From Brasenia schreberi (Eukaryota > Streptophyta > Magnoliopsida > Nymphaeales > Cabombaceae), in NCBI GenBank assembly GCA_036023115.1, contig JAYKKT010000080.1:9880501-9944500 (forward strand): 64,000 nt of DNA. Direction: 5' to 3'. The position numbers and the translations under genes are program-made. Position 1 is the first letter of the stretch. Every line of letters begins with the position of its first letter. A model generated the notes under the pieces. It was not told where the DNA came from and searched no databases. It saw nothing but the letters and a program-made list of their open reading frames with translations. Below are positions 45,447-58,137 of the stretch, piece after piece.

Positions 45447-46676
45447 TCATCTATTTCTTATATCATCATTTGCCACTAGAATTTTTTCATCCTCGCCTTT
45501 TATACATCTAACATAATTAAGATCCTTAGTTTTCTTATCTCTAGCCCTAGCTATCCTAAAAATATCTCTTTCACCCTCTTTTGAGTTGAGTTTTTTATAT
45601 AAGTCATCCCAAATCTTAGCTTTTGCTTCACTAACGGCATTTTTCGCTTCCTTCTTTGCTTTCTTATAAGCTTCTAAAGTTTCACTAGTTTTCTTTGCAT
45701 AATGTAATTTGTAACATGCCCTCTTTACCTTGATTTTATTTTGTACTACTTCACTCCACCACCAAGCTTCTTTTTGTGCCGGTACACCTCCCTTAGATAT
45801 CCCTAACACATCTTTCACCACTTTCCTAATATGTATAGCCATATTGTTCCACATATCATAGGGTGTGCCAACATAATTCCAAACATCTCCTTGAAGGACT
45901 TTCTGTTTAAATATATCTTCTTTCTCGCTTTTGAGGTTCCACCATTTAGTCCGAATAACTCGATGCATTATTTTCTTCTTTGCCCATTTTTTTATTTGTA
46001 AATCCATAACTAAAAGTCGATGTTGGGTGGTTAAGCTTTCTCCTGGAATTACCTTACAATCTTTACAACACGCTCTATCTTTTTTTCTACAAATAAAGTA
46101 ATTAATTTGTGTTTGTGATAAGCCACTCTTATAAGTAATTAAATGTTCATCTCGTTTTTTGAAGATTGTATTGACTATAAAGAGGTCAAATGACATAGCA
46201 AAATTTAAAATCTCCCTACCTTCCTCGTTTATATCCCCAAAACCAAAGTTTCCATGAATCCCTTGATATCCTAATGCCTCTTTACCGACATGTCCATTTA
46301 AATCTCTTCCTAAACAAATCATCTCCCTTTGTGGAATCTTTTGAAACACCTTATCTAACTCTTCCCAAAAAACTGTCTTTATACTATCTTCTAGTCCTAC
46401 TTGGGGTGCGTAAGCACAAACTATATTCAAAACCTCTGCTCCTAACACTAATTTCAACGTCATGATTCGGTCACCATATCGTTGTATGTCTACTACACTC
46501 TCCTTTAAATCTTTATTTATGATAATACCAACTCCATTTCGAGCCTTTTCTTTACCTGAGTACCATAATTTAAAACCTGTATCTTCTATCTCCTTTGCTT
46601 TTTCTCTAACCCATTTTGTCTCTTGTAAACATAGAATATGAATCTTTCTCCGAATCATAGTATCTACCACCTCCAT
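45447..46676 (-). CDS. RTE AP-like endonuclease and linker
   Basis: 409 open codons from the first in-frame Met. The domain itself starts a little upstream (RISSWNIGTLSGKLMEV, about 46720). AP-endonuclease signatures: WNIGTL (metal-binding Asn), LQETKW (catalytic Glu), GVGIIINK, NIVCAYAPQVG, GRDLNGHVGK, with LTTQHRLLVMDL at the place of the usual S-D-H. This enzyme nicks target DNA to prime reverse transcription. After about residue 230 a Lys-rich linker (KEAKNAVSEAKAKIWDDLYK) leads toward the RT. A stop at 45444 separates it from the RT frames. Confidence 0.92.
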   Translation of the reverse strand: MEVVDTMIRRKIHILCLQETKWVREKAKEIEDTGFKLWYSGKEKARNGVGIIINKDLKESVVDIQRYGDRIMTLKLVLGAEVLNIVCAYAPQVGLEDSIKTVFWEELDKVFQKIPQREMICLGRDLNGHVGKEALGYQGIHGNFGFGDINEEGREILNFAMSFDLFIVNTIFKKRDEHLITYKSGLSQTQINYFICRKKDRACCKDCKVIPGESLTTQHRLLVMDLQIKKWAKKKIMHRVIRTKWWNLKSEKEDIFKQKVLQGDVWNYVGTPYDMWNNMAIHIRKVVKDVLGISKGGVPAQKEAWWWSEVVQNKIKVKRACYKLHYAKKTSETLEAYKKAKKEAKNAVSEAKAKIWDDLYKKLNSKEGERDIFRIARARDKKTKDLNYVRCIKGEDEKILVANDDIRNR

Positions 46677-47132
46677 TAGCTTACCCGATAATGTTCCGAT
46701 ATTCCAAGAACTAATACGAATCTTATTATCTAGGACTAGCTTCCTTACCCCCTACATCCGTCCATAATCAAAATGCGGAGACCCTCTCTGAAAATTTTTC
46801 ACTACATTCGGGGTACAATGTAGCGGGACTAACTTCTTTACCCACACCCGTCCATGATGTGGGAACCCTCTCTGCAATTGATTCACTACATTTGGGCAAA
46901 AATGTAGTGGCCCTTGCTTACTTCTTATTGCATTCAGGCTCTGCAGCACGTCGCTAGGCGGGGATGCCCCAAAGCAATGCTCATAATTTTTGTAATCCAT
47001 GTTGTAAAAATCCGACGAGATTTTACGCTGGCTGTCGGAAGCCTAACACAACCCTCCTCCTTTATCCGGGCTTGGGACCGGCAACGCAAGGGTGATCCCT
47101 TACATGGGCGGAGTTGGTCACCATCATTTGTA

Positions 47133-47440
47133 TTGAAGAAAAATTAGTATGAAGTCAACACCCTGACATCACACATGTCTCTACCATGAAAAAATGATGA
47201 TCAATAAGCAGGTCTTCTTGCGTCAAGGACAAGTGAGTTCACCATCAATTATAGTTGTTATAAATTGTTTGGAACCTACAACAAAAAACTATGGGATCCT
47301 GGAGGTTGAGGTGTTGGTTGAACTAGTTTAAAAACTGGCTCCCAACACCATTACCAACTGCTTAAATATTGCAACCCTTGTATGCAACTACTGAAGATCA
47401 TTTGATTCGAGGACGAATCTTTTCTTTCACCTAGAGGTTA
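47133..47440 (+). other. interior of the small LTR element, right part
   Basis: Non-coding except for a Gypsy-like 3' end block next to the LTR. Confidence 0.5.
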
Positions 47441-48076
47441 TGATGCAAACATCAAAGCTGAGAAACAAAAAATTGAAGAAAAAAAATGCCCGTGTATCAA
47501 GCTTGAACCGGCTCACATCTTAAGAACAAGATACATACCTAAGAATTATTATATATTGAGGATATTATATAATACAACGGCATTGCTTAGAATATTAACT
47601 ATTCAAGTGGAATTCCTAGACCATTAACACGATCCAAGTCCAGGACAAGTTAAGCAGTGGCAGATCCAATCCAGGAAGATTTCGTAAATAGTCATCCAAA
47701 CCAATACCAACTAATTACTATGCTCATTAATGAGCCGGTTAACCATTAAATGAGGCTTATTTCTCTTAGTTTGCATGATAACTATATAATGTTAGTTCCT
47801 AGGTGCTAATTCCAACTTGTTTTAATGCTGGTCATTGCTGTCCTATAATCTCTATTTAAGTCATTGAAATGAAACGAATTGAGAGGTTTTTTGGTAGAGA
47901 CATTTTGTTGTTTGGAAGTATCTCTCTTTCCCTTATCTCATCTAAACTCGGCTAGCTTAGGTTTAGTGGCGATTATCAAGTTCATTGACCTTATCAGTCC
48001 CGGTTGTAATAGAGAATTCTTAGAAGACTAGAAACCATTGGAACCAGAATGCCTAACAATTGTTTGGTTAGCATCA
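47441..48076 (+). repeat. 3' LTR of the 42.4-kb element
   Basis: 636 bp, TGATGC...GCATCA, followed by TSD AACTA. Confidence 0.92.
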
Positions 48077-48081
48077 AACTA

Positions 48082-49759
48082 TGGTCTAATGCTTTTGGTC
48101 CTTTAAGTTTGATTTGGTCCCTCTTAGCGGGCACGCTTCATGTAGCTGAGAATCCTTTTCTAGGTGGCTTAGGTTTCACTGCCCTTAATCTGCCTTGGAT
48201 GTTCTAGGTGCTTGAGCACCTCCCATCATAAGTTTGATCTTCATGGAACATGTGGCAGGGTGCATCATGGAGGTTACTGCAATTAATGGCGGGTCAAACA
48301 TTAAGATTGCCACAACGATGAGAACATCATTTCCAAAGTCAGGGGGTCATGGTTGGCGTTGCCACTGCAAAGAACTATTCTTTCCTGTGAATACTTCCTT
48401 CGTTACAATCCTTGGCACATAAGTTTCGCATATTGGAGGGAAGGGAGAACTCTACATGCTGTGAATAGAGACCACTTCCTGCACCAGGTGTTCCATGCTC
48501 ATCTAGTGAAGAAATGGTTTCAGTAAACAATTATCATCATAAAACTAATTTGATTTGTTTGTGAAACAAAAAATTTCATTTTTTGTCGAAAGGATTTGGA
48601 AATATAATTTGGAGATGAAGGAAACTGTTCTTCAACAGCAAGTGTGTCTTTTCCACTAAGCATTGGCTTCAGTGGACATGCATGCACACACACGCACATT
48701 CATGTGTATACATGCACCAACGCACCATGTACACATGCTTGATAAATAGATATAGTGCATACACAGGCACACATATGTTTATCAAATACCACATCAATCA
48801 CAGATAGAGGTCCAATAAATGCTATAATAACACGCACACAGACACGTATGATAAATGCTATGTTCCCTGTATATTTGAAACCCCTGACAAATGTCACACT
48901 TGTGTCATGCCATATTAGCGCTACAGATTCGAATAGAACTTGACTCAGCCAGTTTTATCTATATAAATAGTTGAAATATTCATCAGTGCCTATTCAACTG
49001 CATGCGTTGATCATCCTGTGTTAGGACACACTTTTGCTGTTAGCTTGTAATGACAATCTTACCCTTGTCTTAAGAAACCCTTGAGATGCGTGACTAGTCA
49101 GTTTCAGTGTGACTTTGCTTTCGAAGAAGAATATACCAGACATCTATTTGTTGAGAAGTAACATAATTGTGAACTTTTGCATCTCTCTCTCTCTCTTATA
49201 TATGATATTACTAATCTCGTTTTTTGCTTTCCTCAGGTTAGCTTTAGCTATATTTCAAGAGTTTGATGAGCTTCTGGCCGATCAACATCACTACCGTTCT
49301 TCACATTATTTACTAATATGGTGATTTCATTTATTGTTTATTTTTACTATCGTTAAACAACGCCCTTCCTGACCCAGCCCCACCAATTGTTAAACATTGT
49401 TCACCAAGTTGAATCCTTACAATGCCAGTACATGTGGCTGTGGACATGTTTGGATCAAATAAGTATTATAATGCTAGGTTTCTTGTTGCCACATGGTAAA
49501 TGCCACGTAATGCCTTGATAATTTTAGATTCTGTATCTAGTAAGTGCATCAGTGGAATGTATACACATGGTAGGGGGAAGGGTATGGGCGTGCATGTATG
49601 TTCATTCAAGTGTCTCTATCTCTTAGTTTTCACCCAGTGATTGCGTAAATAGGTTTCTTCCTATGCAAATAATCTCATACAGGCACATAATCTGCTGGTT
49701 CTCTGATATCAATAATGGTTACCTACCATGTGATTTAAATTTCGTGACATCCTATGCAG
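48082..49759. other. no gene recognised
   Basis: Upstream flank of the peptide deformylase exons. I looked here for the missing N-terminal exon (the conserved GVGLAAPQIG motif) and did not find it. Contains a CA-rich stretch at about 48670-48790 and a (CT)n run near 49180-49196. Confidence 0.5.
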
Positions 49760-51051
49760 ATTATAGTCTTGGAGGATACAGAAACTTATATAAGTTATGT
49801 TTCAAAAGCAGAAATTAAAGCCCAGTACAAAACCCCTACGAACTTATGGTAAACTTTGCGGGCAAATCCTTATAAAGACCCTTGAACTTCATGTGGTTTG
49901 TTTCTGATTACGCGTTATCATTCTTGTGAAGGTAATCATAAACCCAAAACTCACAAAGAAAGGTGACAAAACTGCCCTGTTTTTTGAAGGCTGCTTAAGG
50001 TAAGGATAATGTTGCAGTGTGCGCTTATGATTTACTGTGAACCTCATCGCCGGTACTTGTTTCTTGTATCATCAAGGATCTGAACCTTCTCATTCTCGTT
50101 TTTTATCCGGCTAACAGCTAAATTTTTATCCAACTACCTCAGCTGACCAACCAACCCTTGTTATATGCATTGGTTAGAATTTTCAGGTCAAGATAAAATC
50201 TGTCAGCTATATCTTGTTGCCTTGATCAGTCCTTGTGCAGAATGGTATTATGCATGTTGATTTCTTTTGCGCATGGAAACCACTTCTCATTTGTATTTTG
50301 TAGAACCACTGGTTTATATTATTCATTTATGAAGGTAGGTAGCTTTCTCTAAGCCTAATAAGATGTCAAAAATTGACTTGAACTTAGATCATAGCGCTTG
50401 ATAGGGACATGGTGATTTTATCCTATTCAGTTAGATCATAGTGCTTGAAAGTTGGTAGCTTTCTCTAAGCCTAATAAGATGTCAAAAATTGACTTGAACT
50501 TAGATCATAGCGCTTGATAGGGACATGGAGATTTTATCCTATTCAGTTAATTTAGCTCTGATTTCCCTACATGAGTTTGATTGTGCTGTTCTTCGTCTGT
50601 TATTCAGAACATTCAACATTTCATGTAATATATTAACATCCCACAATTTTATCTTACCAAAAGTATGCAACTAGAAGCGTCTTAGCATTTAGAAGTCTCA
50701 TGCATTTCGTGCCTCCACGGTTGTGGTATATCTTTGTTCATATTGCCTCTTCTTGCACAAATATTACCTGTATAGAATGATGAGTGATGATTATTCATCT
50801 AAATTTGCAGTGTTGATGGATATAGAGCACTAGTCGAGTGCCACCTTGAGGTTGAAGTAACAGGCTTTGGGCGTGATGGACAACCAGTTAAAGTAGAAGC
50901 TGTTGGCTGGAAGGCTCGTATACTACAACATGAATGCCATCATCTTGATGGTACACTTTATGTAGATAAAATGGTTCTGAGGACATTCAGAACCATTTAA
51001 AATCTGAATTTACCCTTGCCCACTGGATGCTCAAGTCTAGGTGTTCGGTAA
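49760..51051 (+). pseudogene. peptide deformylase 1A-like, three exons, decayed
   Basis: Exon A is 49760-49848 (IIVLEDTETYISYVSKAEIK, AQYKTPTNL). Exon B is 49932-49999 (VIINPKLTKKGDKTALFFEG, then CL), with the EGCLS motif completed across the next intron. Exon C is 50811-51051 ([58 protein letters not shown]). This is the C-terminal two-thirds of a plant organellar peptide deformylase, which removes the N-formyl group from new chloroplast or mitochondrial proteins. The metal motif HExxH is kept (HECHH, usual HECDH). Damage: exon A is one base short for the frame, a TAA at 50998-51000 lies 16 codons before the natural stop at 51049, and no N-terminal exon is found. Splice sites are otherwise normal. 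Confidence 0.87.
50341..50547. repeat. tandem duplication in a deformylase intron
   Basis: A ~92-bp block beginning AGCTTTCTCTAAGCCTAATA is repeated with a 116-bp period (50341 and 50457) with almost no differences, so the duplication is recent. Confidence 0.9.
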
Positions 51052-53444
51052 TTTATCTGCAAGATAATGCAATTTCATTAATTATTTATCTTATATTCTT
51101 ATGTGAATAGTTCTTCTGGCTGACCAATGCGTCATGCTAGAAATCTTGCAATTGTTGCGAGGAACAGTGATACAACAGGCTAAATTTTCTGGTGCAGTTT
51201 GGTAGTCGATTCTTAATATGATTATTGATGCATTTGCATCTGTATTGCTAAAGATGGAATAAAGAGTGATAGATGACCAACTAAAGGATCGGTTACGTTG
51301 AAAAGTTTGTGTTGATTTGTTCACCTGGAATCTGGATACCACTCGGTCTGCAATTGAAATGTTTGGATTCGGTCTCCCTTCATCCCAATTCAAATCAGGA
51401 GGATTGGATTTACACCAGGGCCCGGTAAAATGGCTCTCGCTGCTGATACTATTCTCAATCAAAAAGGTCAAAATGTAATGTGTTCATGTAGCTATTGATT
51501 AAAAAGCATCTTCCTTGACTCAGGTAACGACTTCTTTCCAGGAACATGGAGCTATGATACACTATTTTGGCAGCTGAAATGCTGAATTTACTGGCTAGGT
51601 AAACAATACCTCACCCTTGATATGAGCCCACTCCAAATTGCGAGTGCCTAAAATGAAGATGAATCATTTTCCGGAGGGTGGTTAATGTTTTTGGCCTGGA
51701 CTTGGTAGGCATCAGTTGCTGCATGAAGGGCATTTTCATTTCAAGGTGGTGTTAAATGCTTTTGTGGATGTTATGGTTTTTCCGTTATATGATCGATTGA
51801 GCTCTCATATGTTTTGGGTCATTCATTTAGTGGTTCTATTTTGGGGATGCAATGAGGATGTAGAAGCCTCATGCACGCCCCAGGTGCTGAACTCATGACC
51901 TTGAGTTTGTGAGTTGGGCCCCTATCCAGCCTGTGAGCTATCGCTCCTTGTACCGGTCATTCATTTGCTTTTGATGGTGAAAGTAGAAACGTTGAGTCAA
52001 TTCTAACTGCCTAGAACTCCGACGACGATGCCATTGGGAAGTATTAATTCCTCGGTACAATAAAACTCCCAACTTATTTTCCTTTAAAAAGTACATTTCA
52101 ATAAGAAGTCTGACCATTGGTTTTAAGTGAAAAAAAGAGCTACTGGTGTTGGAGGAGTTGACGAAGATTCCAAATGTTAAATTGTTTAGTTTGGTCTTCA
52201 ACCTTTCTTAATTACTTTTCGTATTAGCACATAAAATTTCTAAATATATCTATTTTGGCATGGTGTTGTTTGGTATTGGTTATTTGTTTATGCAATACAA
52301 TCATCACATATTAGCACAACAAAAAGGGTATAGAACCGTAGTTTAGATCAAAATTGAACTGGTAATGATAGTTTGATTTGGTTCAGTTTTATGGACTAAA
52401 TGGTTTGGTTTGATTCTCCAAAAACGACAACCGATAGACTCGAGCCAAACCTGAATATGAACATCCCCCCATCGAGATACAGAAAGCGACCCCGCAAAAG
52501 CTTTTACAACACACATGAATGCCAGGTGAATCAGCGAAATGGTTTAAGCAGCAACACGTTTATAAGAGGATCAGCAAATGAACAGAACCTTCTTTTACGA
52601 AATAGTGGTTGCTTTCATACAAAGATGGAGACTGCATAAAAGTAACCATTCAGAAGTTGGTGGATAATCTGGGTCTAATGGCGGAAGCCATGAGATTGAA
52701 CAATGAACAAAAATGAAAAATTCATATTAGGATGGAAAATTCGAAGGAACCGACCTCTGTATTGATTCATCGGCAGCTCTTCCCTTTTTGCATTCCCAAC
52801 AATTTTTCCAAGGAACAAAAGATTATTGCATCCCAATCGTTTTAAGGTAGTAAGATGCACACATTATTTTAACAATTCAAAACCAGGAAGAATGAGAAGA
52901 TAGTTATGTAACGTAATCAGTCCCAGAAGACTTACGCACTGATCCCTGCGAATGTCAAAAGCAACACCTTACATGGGCAGTTAATAGTCGACGAACAGTT
53001 GATCTGCTTTGGTTACGCTGCTTATAGAGTTACCTACATCAATTGGACCGATATAAAACAAATCCTTAAGTCTAACACAGACAAGATGTTTGGTTTTACC
53101 CTGAAATTTTCATTCAAAGATAGGTAAAAATCAACCCCATAAGCACACACACACACACACACGAACACAGGCACACATACATGAGTTAATATTTGCATAC
53201 AAGTACCATGTACGTGAATTCAAACAATGTAAGTCTGAGAAGTTCTTAAGTATAAACTTTTAACCGAACTATAACAGAAATTATGTGTGGAATAGCTGCA
53301 ACGAAGTTTTCATCTACAAAAGTAAGGCTTAAGGGCATGGTCAATTAAATGGGAAGAAACCATGTGGTCAATCTGTAAGTGTGCTGATGGTCATCCGCAC
53401 AAGAGACTGACAAACTAAGGTCAACAAAAGGTATTAATGGGAAA
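51052..53444. other. no gene seen
   Basis: Non-coding. An (AC)n run is at about 53146-53162. The longest frame (51091-51471, minus) has no motif. 52330-52440 shows GGTTTGGTTT-like degenerate repeats. Confidence 0.45.
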
Positions 53445-53740
53445 GATGAAAGAAGATTGTTACGCCTTCAATGACATTTTAAATCCATGAAACACGAATT
53501 ACCTATAATTTTAAAGTATATGAATTATGCAAAACAGTCGAATCTTCATTCTCCTAGTTTCGTTCTCCATCAAAGATCCAAATATGGAGAAGAAAGGTCA
53601 AGAAGCTTATGAAAGAAGATTGGTATGCCTTCAAAATCACATTCGGAATTCATGAAACACGAAGTACCTATAAACTTAAAGTATATGAATTATGCAAAAC
53701 AGTTGAATCTTTATTCTCCTTGTTTTGTTCTCCAGTAAAA
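53445..53740. repeat. diverged tandem duplication
   Basis: Two units with a 164-bp period start ATGAAAGAAGATT at 53445 and 53609 and share CATGAAACACGAA and AAGTATATGAATTATGC. Divergence is visible throughout (about 15% by eye), so it is older than the one at 50.4 kb. Confidence 0.85.
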
Positions 53741-54498
53741 TCGAAGAACCTTTACATTCTTCACTTACACCACCTAAAGGTTTTGCTTAAACAAGCATTT
53801 TGTCAGAAAAATCCATCAGAAATAAGCACATTCTGGACCATCTAGTTGTCTAGCTTTATGCCAATGACGGTTAAACGGTAGTTCCTGGATCAATCACATG
53901 ATCTAATCATCAAAGAGAATGTGACAGATAATTAAATTCTTAGCTATCAATCGCTCATGCATAATATACGACAAAAGTGCAGCAACCAATTATGCTTTGC
54001 TCAAATTGTTTTTACCACATGCACCAGCAGGAGGTATCTATAAAACAGAGTAGCATTCAGTCCATACTGTCAATGATTTAGATAAGGTATGATCACCACG
54101 ATACTGAAGACCAGACAGTTCCTGCAAAGTGCAAACTCAATGGAAGCTTTTCTACTGTCCCTTGTCGTTAACGTGATACATTCTTCATACTGATTCCCCT
54201 ATTTAGTTTGCAAAACAAAACTATTTTGGATTCTCTATGTGCCGCTCAATGCACACAGAGAATCCCCAAGTTTTTTATGCAATAGATTAATATATGTTGT
54301 TTTAAGAATCGCATCACATATCAAAGAAAGAGAAAGCCTTCAACAATCTAATTCATCCCCGAAAGTGAATCTCGAATCTGCTAAAGAAAACATATAAGAA
54401 AACAAGCCAAGGATTGTTCTGAAATACATGCAAACGGGGCACTTACAACTCTCGCGCAAAAGAGACAGCTTCTGACAAAATTCAGCTGATTCCGGATC
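53741..54498 (-). other. 3' flank of threonine synthase
   Basis: AT-rich, non-coding; includes the 3' UTR of the minus-strand gene. No clear poly-A signal is singled out. Confidence 0.5.
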
Positions 54499-56311
<1,813 letters not shown>

Positions 56312-56780
56312 CGAACCCAAACATGACCCGATTTCCTTCTGAACCACTCTGGATAGAGACGGGTAATTAGTTCTCAGGTCCAAGATTATAATTGGGTCAT
56401 ATTTCGCGTCATTTCCATGCAAGTTAGATGTTTTGGATCCTGTGTGTTATGTCACTTTGTTACACGATTTTCGGGTGTCGACCCAAAACCAATTCCTTTG
56501 AACTATTCTGGGTAGAGACAGGTAAGTAGTTCTCAAGTCCAAGATTATGGTTGGGTTCTTCGCAAATTGATGCTTTGGATTCTGTGTTATGTTACTTTGT
56601 TACCCATCGACCCAAAGCCAATTCCTTCTGAACTATTCGGGCATGTAGTTCTCAGGTCCAAGATTAAGTTTGGATCATTTTTCGTGTCATTTCTTCGCAA
56701 GTTGATGTTTTCGATTCTCTGTGTTATGTCACTTTGATACCCGGTTTTCGGGAGTCGACCCAAAGCCAATTTTTTCCATC
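56312..56780. repeat. degenerate tandem repeat upstream of threonine synthase
   Basis: Three to four copies of a 130-166 bp unit with CGACCCAAAGCCAATTCCTT at the start (56312, 56479, 56608, 56756), then TAGTTCTCAGGTCCAAGATTA and a TGTGTTATGTCACTTTG block. The periods are unequal because of internal deletions. Confidence 0.88.
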
Positions 56781-57435
56781 ACGCTAGTGTCAAAAACAAC
56801 TCAAAACACAACCTGATCTTATTCGTGTCACTTTGAGTGGACAGGTACTTTTCGAGTGCGAGTTCATGTTACGTGGGCTCTCATACGATGCCAATGGTTA
56901 GAAACTTCGTTCATATATTCATGTCAAAAACAGGCCAAGTTGAACCCTAGTTTTTCTTCGTGCGACTTAAGTACGAAATCCCAATTCTAAGGTCATGTTT
57001 GTGTTGGGTTTTCGTGTCGTGTCGTGTATTGTGACCCACATTGCGATCTGGGAGACTAAAACTAGGTTACTCCCGCAATTTATTTTGGCCGTTTCCTTGT
57101 TTCTTTTTTCAAGTAGTCTATTTGCTTAGTGCCATTCCGAGAGCCAAGCGCAATTTTCTTTTTCTCATTGGCAACTAGAGACCCAACCTTGAAGCTTAAA
57201 ATGCAAATTCTTTTTCATGAAGGATATGGACACAACCTTTTTATTACACACCTCTACACCTCTGTTTTCCGTCTTCCCAAAATACTCTTGATCATTTTTA
57301 GTAATTACAAAAATATTCTTCATTACAAAAAAATGTGACTTTCTCTCTCCTCTTGCGTAAAACTACTTTCGACTCATTTCCATTCTTCAATCACCTACTC
57401 ATTCTAACCACTTATTACTCGATCTATAACCATCT
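56781..57435. other. no gene seen
   Basis: Non-coding; includes a GTGTCGTGTCGTGT run at about 57015-57030, of the same flavour as the upstream repeats. Confidence 0.4.
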
Positions 57436-58112
57436 TGATGCATTCCTGTTCAGCAAACGCTTTCGAATTCTAAATGAGTAGAGATATTATTCACGCATAG
57501 TCTTGTTCACTCCCCACAATTTTGACCGATAAGAGAAAACTAAGAAATCTATCTCATCACTAATTCTATATTGAATTAGATAAGAGAACACAAAATTAGC
57601 AAGAAAATAAATATTGCTTCTTCATTCTACCAAGAGGTCTATTTAATCTTAGACAAGGGCGCCAAAGCTGACCATACAGAAATAAATCAAAACACAAGTT
57701 TTCATGCAACAATTAACTCAGGCTGCAAATTCTCCAAGTGGTGAATACTATATTATGTTTTTTCAGGCATTGAAAACACAAAACACAAGTTTCCATGCAA
57801 CAATTAACACAGGATACAGGTTCTCAAGATGGTAAATGTATCATTTTGTTTTCCCATGCATTGAAAATACAAAAATTGGTTTATTAGATTGTGTCCGTAT
57901 TTCTCATGGTATTGGACGAATTCTTGCTATAATTACCATAGAAAACACCATCATGAATTAATTCTATAGTTTGACAATTTTAAGCTTGTGGTTCCTAAAG
58001 AGTGAGGATGTTTTTGGGACCTTCAGCAATGAGATCCAACAACTTCTAATGGAGTTGTTCTCATTAACATAATTTTGAACCAATTAGACAAATTGAGAAA
58101 TTTGTCTTATCA
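57436..58112 (-). repeat. 3' LTR of the Gypsy element
   Basis: 677 bp; on the minus strand starts TGATAAGAC and ends TGCATCA. Contains a ~91-bp internal tandem duplication (57691 and 57782). A 5' flank CATCT was not matched to a TSD. Confidence 0.75.
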
Positions 58113-58137
58113 TGGACCTGGTGTGTGGCTGAGTGGG

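Larger units (their letters stand above)
43841..47114 (-). mobile_element. nearly full-length RTE LINE
   Basis: A 3,274-bp minus-strand element with a perfect 18-bp TSD, TGGTCACCATCATTTGTA, at 43823-43840 and 47115-47132. The 5' leader (about 47114-46720) contains CCGGTCCCAAGCCCGGATAA and two ~60-bp similar blocks around AATGTAGTGAATCAATTGCAG. Then come AP endonuclease, linker and RT, ending in AAGGCTTAGTTG and TTG units. It is the youngest-looking copy here. The frame is broken by three TGA stops (near 45444, 45345 and 45205) and a frameshift in a poly-A run near 44940. All three stops are explained by single transitions (TGG or CGA to TGA). Confidence 0.95.
42390..48076 (+). mobile_element. 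small non-autonomous LTR retrotransposon holding an RTE
   Basis: 5' LTR 42390-43036, 3' LTR 47441-48076. Perfect TSD AACTA at 42385-42389 and 48077-48081. The 3' LTR starts TGATGCAAACATC; the 5' copy starts TAATGCGGACATC, so TG has become TA. Both end CATCA. The PBS region TTTGGTGCTTTCATTGAG follows at 43037. Without the nested RTE the interior is only about 1.1 kb and encodes no pol. The end just before the 3' LTR (ATTTGATTCGAGGACGAATC) resembles the 3' end of Gypsy elements. LTRs differ by roughly 15-20% by eye, so the insertion is old. Confidence 0.93.
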
